Source: Candidatus Poseidoniaceae archaeon (GTDB lineage Archaea > Thermoplasmatota > Poseidoniia > Poseidoniales > Poseidoniaceae). Taken from it: a stretch of DNA of 7,634 nucleotides. Shown in pieces: positions 1-7,003 of this stretch (position 1 is its first letter; each line of letters opens with the position of its first letter). The position numbers were made by a program, and so were the translations under genes. The notes beneath the pieces are model-generated. The model searched no databases. It saw only the letters and a program-made list of their open reading frames with translations, and was not told where the DNA came from. The stretch spans positions 1 to 7,634 of the forward strand of contig DUKP01000070.1 of NCBI GenBank assembly GCA_013329295.1, given 5' to 3'.

Positions 1-1
1 G

Positions 2-73
2 GGCTATGTTGTTGATACAATCGGAACTGTTGACAAACCCGGTTCAAATTTAACCGCAGTCAAACATTTCTAA
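2..73 (+). CDS. C-terminal end of an upstream gene, possibly Gar1-like (partial)
   Basis: The frame beginning at base 2 is open from the window edge to a TAA and encodes 23 residues, starting GYVVDTIGTVDKPG. The pattern G-hydrophobic-V-x-D-x-hydrophobic-G-x-V-x-x-P resembles the end of the core fold of archaeal Gar1, the H/ACA ribonucleoprotein component that supports pseudouridine guide RNPs; the Pyrococcus protein has a similar stretch. This match comes from memory of the family, and the fragment is too short to be decisive. The other forward frame checked (frame 1) meets a stop within five codons. The DHH gene follows on the same strand after 64 bases (22 if its earlier start is used), so the two may be cotranscribed. 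If the Gar1 reading is right, it is the best evidence in the window that the organism is an archaeon. Confidence 0.5.
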   Translation, partial: GYVVDTIGTVDKPGSNLTAVKHF

Positions 74-137
74 TAATTTCATTTAATCATCGTATTTGAT
101 ACGGAAGTTATACAGCCTAATTTATTGGGGTAGGTTT

Positions 138-1115
138 GTGAGTGCACAAGAGATTCCCAACTTCACACGAGTTGTTGCAGATTCTGATTTTGACGGATTA
201 TGTGGCGCAGCCATCTTGAAAAAATTCAATCCCAGTGCAGAAATAATATTTTCTCATGCTGCTTTAATTAGAAATGGGGCTATGGATAATGAAATAAATA
301 AGAATACAGTAATTGTCGATTTACCCTTTCACCCAAATTGTGGTTGGTATCTTGACCATCATCAAACCAATAAACCATCGAATGAGGAATTAATTGAATT
401 CGAGCAAAATGGTGGCGTGATTGATTGGCAACCAACACCTTCAGCAGCTAGATTAGCATATGAGCGGATAAAAGACCATACAGATTTAACGAATTTTGTT
501 GAACTTATGCCTTTTGTTGATGCTTTAGATTCAGGAGGGATAACATTGCAAGAATTGCTTGATGATGGTGATTTAATGTGTTTCAGTAGAACATTATCAC
601 TGGTTGAAAGCGAATATATGCAGCAGATTGTAGATTTGATGGCAACAGGGTCAACCATTGAAGAAATTTTACAACTTCCTGAAGTAGTAACAAGATTAAA
701 ATTTCAAAAAGAGAACAGAAAGAAATTACAGCATGCTGTTTTAGCAAATACCGAAATTATAGATAGATTGGCGATTTGTAATTTGCAAGATACAGGATTT
801 TTTTCCAATGGCTATTTAGTGACGGCAACAGTAGTCGATAAAGCAGATGCTTGTTGTATTATTCATGGCTATAGTGACGGCGATATTGATGACCCTAAAA
901 GGCCCCCATTGTCCGCAAGTTTTTATGCAAATTCCTTCATCGAACAAGGGCAAGATCGTTATGATTTGTCTCGTTTAGCAACAAGATTCGATCCAAGTGG
1001 TGGTGGTCATATGAACGCTTGTGGCTGTAGGATTCAAGAACCGGGATTAGAACATAATCTTGCTGAATGGATAAATATGTGGCAACAGCGAGAAACTGTG
1101 CTTACTGTCGATTAG
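138..1115 (+). CDS. DHH-family phosphoesterase with DHHA1-type C-terminus
   Basis: This is a predicted cytosolic, metal-dependent phosphoesterase of the DHH superfamily (RecJ / nanoRNase / exopolyphosphatase-like fold). Numbered from the GTG at 138 (325 residues), motif I is VADSDFDG (residues 13-20), motif II is VDLPFHP (60-66, D61), the DHH signature is D73-H74-H75, and motif IV is FVDALDSG (126-133). The C-terminal DHHA1 signature is GGGHMNACG (288-296), a variant of the usual GGGHxxAAG substrate-binding loop. All metal-ligand positions appear intact. The real substrate (short RNA, cyclic dinucleotide or polyphosphate) cannot be read from the sequence. An earlier in-frame TTG at 96 would add 14 residues (MIRKLYSLIYWGRF) that look unlike the family. 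GTG 138 is preferred because GGGGTAGG lies just upstream and the conserved core begins about 10 residues later. The gene ends tail-to-tail with the membrane protein gene, sharing four bases. Confidence 0.88.
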   Translation: MSAQEIPNFTRVVADSDFDGLCGAAILKKFNPSAEIIFSHAALIRNGAMDNEINKNTVIVDLPFHPNCGWYLDHHQTNKPSNEELIEFEQNGGVIDWQPTPSAARLAYERIKDHTDLTNFVELMPFVDALDSGGITLQELLDDGDLMCFSRTLSLVESEYMQQIVDLMATGSTIEEILQLPEVVTRLKFQKENRKKLQHAVLANTEIIDRLAICNLQDTGFFSNGYLVTATVVDKADACCIIHGYSDGDIDDPKRPPLSASFYANSFIEQGQDRYDLSRLATRFDPSGGGHMNACGCRIQEPGLEHNLAEWINMWQQRETVLTVD

Positions 1116-1591
1116 ATAACGGAAAAGATGTATAAAAATCCAAGAAAAGCGTGAATAAAGATTAGGGCCATAATGAAATCCGCTGCTCTACCATGTTTGG
1201 TTTTCTCAGTTGCAAAACTTTTGCCAGCCAATCGATTTTCTTTGGCTTTCTTACCGAACCTAACCATGATGAACAACAGAATTAACCCCAAAGGTCCGAT
1301 GAAACCATGCAAATTTGTCGGCCATATCTCAGCAAAGATATCTTGTTCACTGCGCCATCCAGCAATCATTCTTCCTAAAAATGCAATTCCCACAATAATA
1401 AATCCAGACCATAGTATGAACTCACCGTATTTTTCATGATTCATCAAGGCCTTTTTACGCTCATCGCCTTTCAATGTCTTACTTTTTTTACGCCAAGAGT
1501 ATTGTTTCCACATCCAAATTATCAATGCACTAGCTAAAATTGGATGCGCTAGCAAGGCGATAGTTCGAATATAATCCATGGGCTCAGTCAA
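1112..1591 (-). CDS. Small four-helix membrane protein, DUF4079 / cytochrome b561-like
   Basis: A 159-residue integral membrane protein with four predicted transmembrane segments at roughly residues 10-30, 56-78, 93-112 and 136-157. The loop between helices 1 and 2 is strongly basic (residues 29-47), as is the loop between helices 3 and 4 (111-135), so both loops and therefore both termini would be placed by the positive-inside rule: loops inside, termini outside. Histidines sit at or near helix ends: H16 (LLAHPIL), H52 (MNHEKYGE), H95 (NLHGFIGP), H133 (TKHGRA) and H147 (IFIHAFLGF). This arrangement recalls DUF4079 proteins and the cytochrome b561 fold, where such histidines bind haem. The family assignment is from memory and haem binding is inferred. 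The start is TTG at 1591, supported by GGAG four bases upstream; an ATG at 1579 (residue 5) is the alternative but has no good ribosome binding site. It diverges from the solenoid-PIN gene and converges on the DHH gene. Confidence 0.72.
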   Translation of the reverse strand: MTEPMDYIRTIALLAHPILASALIIWMWKQYSWRKKSKTLKGDERKKALMNHEKYGEFILWSGFIIVGIAFLGRMIAGWRSEQDIFAEIWPTNLHGFIGPLGLILLFIMVRFGKKAKENRLAGKSFATEKTKHGRAADFIMALIFIHAFLGFLYIFSVI

Positions 1592-1595
1592 TATG

Positions 1596-1599
1596 CTCC
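1596..1599 (-). promoter_or_regulatory. Ribosome binding site deciding the TTG start at 1591
   Basis: On the minus strand GGAG is followed by a four-base spacer (CATA) and then TTG. The same GGAG plus four-base spacing precedes the OsmC start at 7062. This favours the TTG over the downstream ATG at 1579. Confidence 0.5.
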
Positions 1600-1600
1600 A

Positions 1601-1623
1601 AGTGTTCTTTATTGATGAACACT
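1601..1623. promoter_or_regulatory. Perfect inverted repeat AGTGTTC-N9-GAACACT, candidate operator or 5'UTR hairpin
   Basis: Two perfect 7-base arms (1601-1607 and 1617-1623) are separated by nine bases in the divergent intergenic region. The right arm runs into an 8-base palindrome, CACTAGTG (1620-1627), and another ACACT occurs at 1636-1640. The AGTGT/ACACT half-sites therefore start at 1601, 1619 and 1636, about 17-18 bases apart. The element lies between the candidate TATA box and the ribosome binding site of the membrane protein gene. A repressor bound there could cover the transcription start. Alternatively the transcript could form a hairpin just before GGAG. Either role is inference. 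Confidence 0.4.
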
Positions 1624-1627
1624 AGTG

Positions 1628-1636
1628 ATAAAAATA
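1628..1636 (-). promoter_or_regulatory. Candidate TATA element for the membrane protein gene
   Basis: The minus strand reads TATTTTTAT, centred about 41 bases upstream of the TTG start. With the usual archaeal spacing of roughly 26 bases to the start of transcription, this gives a short leader of about 15 bases containing the GGAG. The call depends on the organism being archaeal. AT-rich words are common in this composition, so this is weak support. Confidence 0.3.
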
Positions 1637-1672
1637 CACTTTCCAATACAATTTAGCAAATTTTGTTGCCGG

Positions 1673-1683
1673 TTAATTGAATA
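1673..1683 (+). promoter_or_regulatory. Weak candidate TATA-like stretch for the solenoid-PIN gene
   Basis: TTAATTGAATA lies about 31-41 bases before the GTG at 1714, near the distance expected if the mRNA has a very short leader or is leaderless. It is a poor match to an archaeal TATA box and has no other support. Confidence 0.18.
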
Positions 1684-1713
1684 GCGACCTACTAGGCGGC
1701 TATTATGTAGGAG

Positions 1714-4700
1714 GTGGCTAGTCTGCAAGAAGAGCACATTGCAAAATGTTTGGATATTGCATTCAAGTCAAATATTCCTAAGCAACAGCGTAAGGCAAAG
1801 GTTGCTAAGTCAGCTGATTGGTTGATTATGGATAAAAAGTGGCGTAGTATACTTACTTTAGCGTTAGATGAAACCGAAATACCAGGTGATGACGAGGACA
1901 CGAACTCTCCGAGAAACAATCGCATGATGCGTCGTAGGGGCAGAGGTTCCTCACCCAAATCTGCCATTGATTGGTTGCCAGATAATGATGCTATTTCATC
2001 AGATGAATCGGAGTCTGATGCTTTTAGATTAGCAGTGTTATTAATCAACAAACAATTGAAGCGCGGTGAATGGAATGATGACTTAACTACCCTTGAAAAT
2101 TCAATTAGAGAAAAATGTTTGACTAATGGAGTTGATACAATTTGGCAAACACTGGGACAGAAGACCGACCTTCTAGCACAGTTTGTTGCATTTCCAACGG
2201 CAAAGAAAAAATCCAAAACGAACAAAAAAATAGATATTTCAATTGGCAGAATCGACGTTTTCAACAATGAAGAATTAGCAGATGCAATAGATGAGCTATC
2301 TTCACTATGTACTGATGCTAGTCAACAAATTGCAATTCAAAAGGTTCAGTCACAACTGTCAGCCAAACGCTCTTTAGAGGTTAGTAAGAATCTCTTAGAA
2401 CTAACAGGCAAAGCGTCAATAATTTCAGTCATTTTAGCAATTTCTAGTAATGCTGAATCCACTAAACCGCTTAAAGAATTAGCCAAAATCGACAAAGAAC
2501 TTGCACAAGAATTTGAAGACTTAACTCGCTTAATTAGCGGAGAGGTCAAGGATTGGAAGGTAAGCACTAGTGGGGAGGATAATGGCTTAGCAAGGGCTAG
2601 AGCAAGATTTGCATGGCTAAATTTCCCTGAATCTGTAAGTAAACTTCCTCCGGAGGAAATTGCCAAAGGGCTTGAAATTCTCGAATCAATCCCTAATTCT
2701 CAAACGCAAGTTCAGAATCTTAAATGGTTATACCTTTCAGCACTTGCAAAGTCTGGAGACAGTAAACAGGCTGCTGATTTATTGATTTCAAATACTCTAG
2801 ATCATTCGATAGAAATCGAGAAATTGTATGACTTAATTTGCTCATTAAAGTCGGAAGAAGTTTACGCTTGGTTAATCAATCAAATGGTGTCTTTGGATGA
2901 AGGAGCATTACAGTATATTGCAAATCATAGCAATAGTTCGCTTGAATTGAAGAATGAATGTTACAAACAAATTCAAGATATTGGCGGGGAGGCTTGGGAA
3001 GAATCATCGGTCCAAGCCGTAGAAATTTTTGCACAAAAATTAGAGATTAGAAGACTTAGTAAAATATTAACAGAAAATGATATTGCACCGCTATCACATC
3101 CTTATGAAGCGCTATTATCGTATCATATTCTAGCTACTAACAGTGAACAGGATTTGTGGGAGAAGTTTGTTGAGATTAGACGGCAAGCACTAACTACCAT
3201 TCACAGTACAGAACCTCCAGCCTATCTTTCCTCAATGGCACAAAGCCTAATCATGTTGATGGAAGGTAACAAAGTAGATATTGAACCATTTATGATACTT
3301 GATAGAAACGGCTTCAAAGCACTAAAACTTGCTCGACATGCTTTGAAACAAGGAGGCTCAGGAATAACTTCAAGAACTCACATAAAACACCTTAAGAAAA
3401 GTATAGAACAGTCGGACTTATCAACACTTGAGTATAATTTGTTGTCAGTATTAATTGCAACATTAAACCTCAATCAAGCAACCATTTCATTACAACACGG
3501 TGAAGCAGATGAAGAGATATTTGCTACATTGAATCAATTAGTAGAGGGATCTAACATTCCAACTAGTCTAGTTCGCTCAGTTAGACAGTTGGTATTCGAC
3601 CATGATATTGGGTTAGAACAATTAGTCACCTGGTATCAACAAAATAACCCTCTTTCACCATGGCACACACTCGCTAGAGCGGCGCTCTTTGCTCAAAACA
3701 ACGATGAGTTAAACGCGGCAAGAGAATATAGGCGGGTCGCAGAAAGTAGAGAATTTGATTTTGAGCATTCAATGGTACTGTATCGTAAGTCAATAATTCA
3801 TCTTGCACATGCAGAGCAATGGAAAGAAGCAGTAGATTTACTTGATAACCAACCTGCACTGAGGACTGCAATTACCAAACGGTTCCAACTTTACTTAAGA
3901 GTTTCATTTACCGCCAGCAATCAAAAAACCAACGAAGCAACGCAATTACTGAAGAATTTTGTTAGACGAACAAAACAAGTCCAAGAGGAAAATATGGATG
4001 GTGAAATGATAGAAAAAACCATCAATTTCTTTGCCGAAGATGAACTCGATAATTTACGGAATTATCCATTCGAACACTCAAGAGTATTACCGCCTGAACC
4101 ATTTTCTGGTAGAGTTACCGCAGCACTAAATTCAGTGCAAAGGAATAAACGCCGAACGAGACATGGGTTCGATGGTAGATTCCGTAATGAAATGTTACAA
4201 AATCCGCCTTCAATTATGGCGCTGTATGATATTGCAAGAGATTCTGCAGACAAAAACCCAATTGAGGGATTGATGTATTTGGAGCGAGCACAAAATTCAG
4301 GTAAATTCTCAACCTCTGAAATGAAACGGTTGTATGATGCAGAGAGAAGCCTGTTTGCAACACACAAGCGAGAAATTCCTAACTCCGCTCGTCGTTACCT
4401 GAAAAATTTAGCCTTACCTCCATTGGTTATCGTCGATACTAATATTTTGGTTGATGCATTAGTTGACAAAATTGCGCATTCATTGGAATTAGCAATCGAA
4501 ACAAGTCTAGACTCATTTGAGCATGATAATTTTCACAAGGTACTCTTAAGCCGTGCAGATGCAGGTAGGATTAATCTTTGGCTACCTTCAATTGTCAAAC
4601 ACGAAATCAGAGAATTAAGCAAGCGACATAATAAGCTGAAAGCGAAATTCCAATCTTCTTTGGTTAAGCCAGAGGTGCTAGATTCTGTGTTTGAAGATAA

Positions 4701-5109
4701 AAAAATCACTAAACTTGTCGATGAAATTATTGCCGAATTTAATCGCTGGAAACCAATTGATATTCATCTAGAGCAAGAAGCAAAAGGAGAAGAAATATCT
4801 GCTGAAATCAAAAATTTCTTGTCGGAGCACGTAGAAATTTACGAGGAATTAACAGATATGAAACGGGAACTAGGAATACCGAAGAAAATACGAACTCAAA
4901 TAAATGGCAAGAAAGTTTTCCCAGAACTACCGGATCAAGAGATAATGTGTAATGGCAAGGTATTGGCCTCTAAACCACTAGAAGGACTTGGCAGCGTTTT
5001 AATTGCCTCTAAAGATAGTGATTTTACGGTCGTATCCAGGGCTTTCGAGGAAAGATTCGGGTACGGTATAATCAAGAATAGTAAAATGCTCAATTCTTGG
5101 TTAAGTTAA
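1714..5109 (+). CDS. Large helical-repeat (TPR-like) protein with C-terminal PIN nuclease domain
   Basis: A single uninterrupted 1131-residue protein with no signal peptide or membrane segment, so probably cytosolic. Residues 1-50 are helical. Residues 52-103 are a charged, probably disordered linker (acidic GDDED, basic RRRGRG, then acidic SSDESESD). Residues about 180-900 are almost entirely amphipathic helices; TPR-like pairs are clearest at 330-360, 650-684 and 685-718. A basic patch (RNKRRTRHGFDGRFR, 810-824) precedes the PIN domain. The PIN domain (about 904-1131) starts IVDTNILVDAL and offers candidate metal ligands D908, E964, D1074 and D1101/D1103 (KDSDF). PIN domains of this kind are Mg/Mn-dependent ribonucleases; the target here is unknown. 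No antitoxin gene is adjacent and the size rules out an ordinary VapC. The GTG start abuts AGGAGG (1709-1714) with no normal spacing, and an in-frame ATG-TAG lies just upstream, so the exact start is uncertain. Its stop overlaps that of the methyltransferase gene. Confidence 0.9.
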   Translation: MASLQEEHIAKCLDIAFKSNIPKQQRKAKVAKSADWLIMDKKWRSILTLALDETEIPGDDEDTNSPRNNRMMRRRGRGSSPKSAIDWLPDNDAISSDESESDAFRLAVLLINKQLKRGEWNDDLTTLENSIREKCLTNGVDTIWQTLGQKTDLLAQFVAFPTAKKKSKTNKKIDISIGRIDVFNNEELADAIDELSSLCTDASQQIAIQKVQSQLSAKRSLEVSKNLLELTGKASIISVILAISSNAESTKPLKELAKIDKELAQEFEDLTRLISGEVKDWKVSTSGEDNGLARARARFAWLNFPESVSKLPPEEIAKGLEILESIPNSQTQVQNLKWLYLSALAKSGDSKQAADLLISNTLDHSIEIEKLYDLICSLKSEEVYAWLINQMVSLDEGALQYIANHSNSSLELKNECYKQIQDIGGEAWEESSVQAVEIFAQKLEIRRLSKILTENDIAPLSHPYEALLSYHILATNSEQDLWEKFVEIRRQALTTIHSTEPPAYLSSMAQSLIMLMEGNKVDIEPFMILDRNGFKALKLARHALKQGGSGITSRTHIKHLKKSIEQSDLSTLEYNLLSVLIATLNLNQATISLQHGEADEEIFATLNQLVEGSNIPTSLVRSVRQLVFDHDIGLEQLVTWYQQNNPLSPWHTLARAALFAQNNDELNAAREYRRVAESREFDFEHSMVLYRKSIIHLAHAEQWKEAVDLLDNQPALRTAITKRFQLYLRVSFTASNQKTNEATQLLKNFVRRTKQVQEENMDGEMIEKTINFFAEDELDNLRNYPFEHSRVLPPEPFSGRVTAALNSVQRNKRRTRHGFDGRFRNEMLQNPPSIMALYDIARDSADKNPIEGLMYLERAQNSGKFSTSEMKRLYDAERSLFATHKREIPNSARRYLKNLALPPLVIVDTNILVDALVDKIAHSLELAIETSLDSFEHDNFHKVLLSRADAGRINLWLPSIVKHEIRELSKRHNKLKAKFQSSLVKPEVLDSVFEDKKITKLVDEIIAEFNRWKPIDIHLEQEAKGEEISAEIKNFLSEHVEIYEELTDMKRELGIPKKIRTQINGKKVFPELPDQEIMCNGKVLASKPLEGLGSVLIASKDSDFTVVSRAFEERFGYGIIKNSKMLNSWLS

Positions 5110-5780
5110 ACTTGCTTTCGCCAAGCAGCATAATATCTTGTTACGTTTGGAGAATCTTGATTGACAAATTCAGTGAAAGTAGTTAATGTTAGCATATCAA
5201 ATGAACGTTTTAACCAATCTTCTTGCAATGGCCATGGTGGAGGTTGTATAGTTTGCTCACCATTATCAAGTCGGCCAATACAGAGTAATTGGCCATTATG
5301 ATTGAGTAATTTTGGCATTTGCTCAGCAGCCCTTTCTCTTATTCCACCATCTGGAATTGCTTGAAGAATATGTATTTCAACGACAAGGTCAAAATTTCCA
5401 ATCCATTCTTGTTCAGGATTGAGAATATCTCCAACCAACCAGTTTACATTGGATTTTGGAAATCTCTCTTTGCACCAATCAATGCAATGTTTTGAAATGT
5501 CAAATGCTGTAACGGAAAAACCAAGGTTTTCCAAGCCAATTGCATCATCTCCTAGTCCACAACCAATAATTAACGCTTTACCGATATGGCAATTTTTCTC
5601 TACCCAATCCATCATTATTGGATTAGGGTACATCCTTGCCCAAGGAATTATTGCTGAATCTCTATCAGCCATACCGTATAGTTGGTCAAACCAATCAATA
5701 GGCTCATCATTTACTGCAGACTTAGCCTGAGAAATAATCGCTTCACGTTCAGCCTCTGAGATATTTTTCATCGTACTCAC
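5106..5780 (-). CDS. Class I SAM-dependent methyltransferase (TPMT-like / methyltransferase domain)
   Basis: A 224-residue soluble protein with a Rossmann-type SAM-binding domain. Motif I is [11 protein letters not shown] (70-80), the acidic residue after strand 2 is D94 in VTAFDIS, the third motif is VGDIL (116-120), and motif IV is [13 protein letters not shown] (130-142). The N-terminal region [12 protein letters not shown]...[10 protein letters not shown] (30-54) resembles a family of small-molecule methyltransferases, some annotated as thiopurine S-methyltransferase-like, that carry a W-F-x-x-L-Y...PW...P block. The substrate cannot be predicted. Translation starts at a GTG inside the end of icd (shared GTGA), implying coupled expression from an icd-methyltransferase transcript. 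An ATG three codons later is a possible alternative start. The 3' end overlaps the stop of the solenoid-PIN gene by four bases, tail to tail. Confidence 0.88.
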   Translation of the reverse strand: MSTMKNISEAEREAIISQAKSAVNDEPIDWFDQLYGMADRDSAIIPWARMYPNPIMMDWVEKNCHIGKALIIGCGLGDDAIGLENLGFSVTAFDISKHCIDWCKERFPKSNVNWLVGDILNPEQEWIGNFDLVVEIHILQAIPDGGIRERAAEQMPKLLNHNGQLLCIGRLDNGEQTIQPPPWPLQEDWLKRSFDMLTLTTFTEFVNQDSPNVTRYYAAWRKQV

Positions 5781-7003
5781 ATGTGGGAAATAATTGCGTC
5801 GCCAAACTCGCTACACTTCAGTAATTGAGCATCGTCCATCAAGCGCTCAAAATCATATGTTACGGTCTTTGCAGAAATAGCACCTTCCATGCCACTTACG
5901 ATAAGGTCGGCAGCATCAGACCAGCCCATGTGGCGCAACATCATTTCAGCACTGAGTATTACGCTACCTGGATTGACTTTATCTTGACCTGCATATTTTG
6001 GCGCAGTGCCGTGTGTTGCTTCAAATATTGCAATACCAGTGTCGTAATTGATATTAGCTCCCGGTGCAATTCCAATTCCACCAACTTGAGCTGCTAGTGC
6101 ATCGGAAATATAGTCACCATTGAGGTTCATAGTTGCTAGAACAGAATATTCTGCAGGTCTTGTGATAATTTGTTGTAGCATTGCATCAGCAATGACATCT
6201 TTGACAATTATTTGGTTTCCGGTTTTTGGATTTGCAAAAGTACACCAAGGTCCGCCATCAAGTTCTACAGCACCAAATTCATCTTTGGCAAGTTGGTATC
6301 CCCAATCTCGGAACCCTCCTTCTGTGAATTTCATGATATTGCCCTTGTGAACTAGAGTAACTGAATCCTTGTCATTGTCAACTGCGTATTGTAATGCAGC
6401 TCTAACAATTCTTGCAGTACCTTCTTGGGAAATTGGTTTGATGCCTATTCCAGAGGTGTTTGGAAATCGGATTTTGTCAACACCCATTTCATTCTGCAAG
6501 AAATTGATTAGTTTAGCAACACCTTCTGTACCGGCTTCCCATTCTATACCGGCATACACATCTTCACTATTTTCTCTGAAAATAATCATGTCGACATCTT
6601 GTGGTGCTTTCACCGGTGAAGGAGTACCATCATACCAACGTACTGGCCTAACGCAGGCAAAAAGGTCTAATTTCTGTCTAAGTGCAACATTTAGAGATCT
6701 GATACCTCCGCCCACGGGCGTAGTAAGAGGCCCTTTGATTGATACCAAACCATTCCTCATGGCATCAAGAGTCGCTTCAGGTAACCACTCACCTGTGTTG
6801 TTGAATGCCTTTTCTCCGGCAAGAACTTCACTCCAATGGATTTGTTTTTCTCCTCCATAAGCCTTCGAGACAGCAGCATCAACGACTTTTATCATTACAG
6901 GACTGATATCAACACCAATTCCGTCTCCTTCAATGAAGTGTATCGTTGGATTATTCGGTACATTCAGCATGCCGTTTTCTAGGGTAATACTCTCGCCAGT
7001 CAT
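5777..7003 (-). CDS. icd: NADP-dependent isocitrate dehydrogenase
   Basis: Catalyses oxidative decarboxylation of isocitrate to 2-oxoglutarate in the TCA cycle, yielding NADPH in the cytosol. The 408-residue length fits the homodimeric, Escherichia coli-type enzyme (416 residues). Isocitrate-binding residues are visible as S103, N105 and R109 (in [12 protein letters not shown]), R119 and R143. The catalytic pair is Y150 and K220, and the metal-binding aspartates are D273, D297 and D301 ([10 protein letters not shown]). The NADP-selecting block [17 protein letters not shown] (331-347) carries K336-Y337, corresponding to K344-Y345 of the E. coli enzyme, and indicates NADP rather than NAD. S103 aligns with the serine phosphorylated by AceK in E. 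coli, but no AceK gene is present here. The ATG start at 7003 gives the expected N-terminus; the upstream ribosome binding site is weak. It leads a two-gene unit with the methyltransferase and diverges from the OsmC gene. Confidence 0.97.
   Translation of the reverse strand: MTGESITLENGMLNVPNNPTIHFIEGDGIGVDISPVMIKVVDAAVSKAYGGEKQIHWSEVLAGEKAFNNTGEWLPEATLDAMRNGLVSIKGPLTTPVGGGIRSLNVALRQKLDLFACVRPVRWYDGTPSPVKAPQDVDMIIFRENSEDVYAGIEWEAGTEGVAKLINFLQNEMGVDKIRFPNTSGIGIKPISQEGTARIVRAALQYAVDNDKDSVTLVHKGNIMKFTEGGFRDWGYQLAKDEFGAVELDGGPWCTFANPKTGNQIIVKDVIADAMLQQIITRPAEYSVLATMNLNGDYISDALAAQVGGIGIAPGANINYDTGIAIFEATHGTAPKYAGQDKVNPGSVILSAEMMLRHMGWSDAADLIVSGMEGAISAKTVTYDFERLMDDAQLLKCSEFGDAIISHM

Noticed and set aside
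96..137. TTG at 96 as the start of the DHH protein
   Set aside because: No ribosome binding site and an atypical hydrophobic-aromatic leader; GTG 138 better fits the family's N-terminus. Kept only as an alternative.
1688..1711. CCTAC...GTAGG inverted repeat before the PIN gene start
   Set aside because: Only five-base arms with a 14-base loop, partly made of the ribosome-binding-site-like bases; not distinguishable from chance.
1692..2267. 191-codon open frame on the minus strand
   Set aside because: Lies antisense to the start of the long solenoid-PIN gene; its product is Ser/Cys-rich with no recognisable domain, as expected of a shadow frame.
1714..5109. Solenoid-PIN protein as a toxin-antitoxin toxin or phage-defence effector
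   Set aside because: There is no small antitoxin-like gene, and no helicase, NTPase, integrase or defence gene nearby; the neighbours look like housekeeping genes. The size and helical scaffold alone are not enough.
6369..6860. 163-codon open frame on the plus strand
   Set aside because: Antisense to icd, whose identity is certain; no family resemblance.
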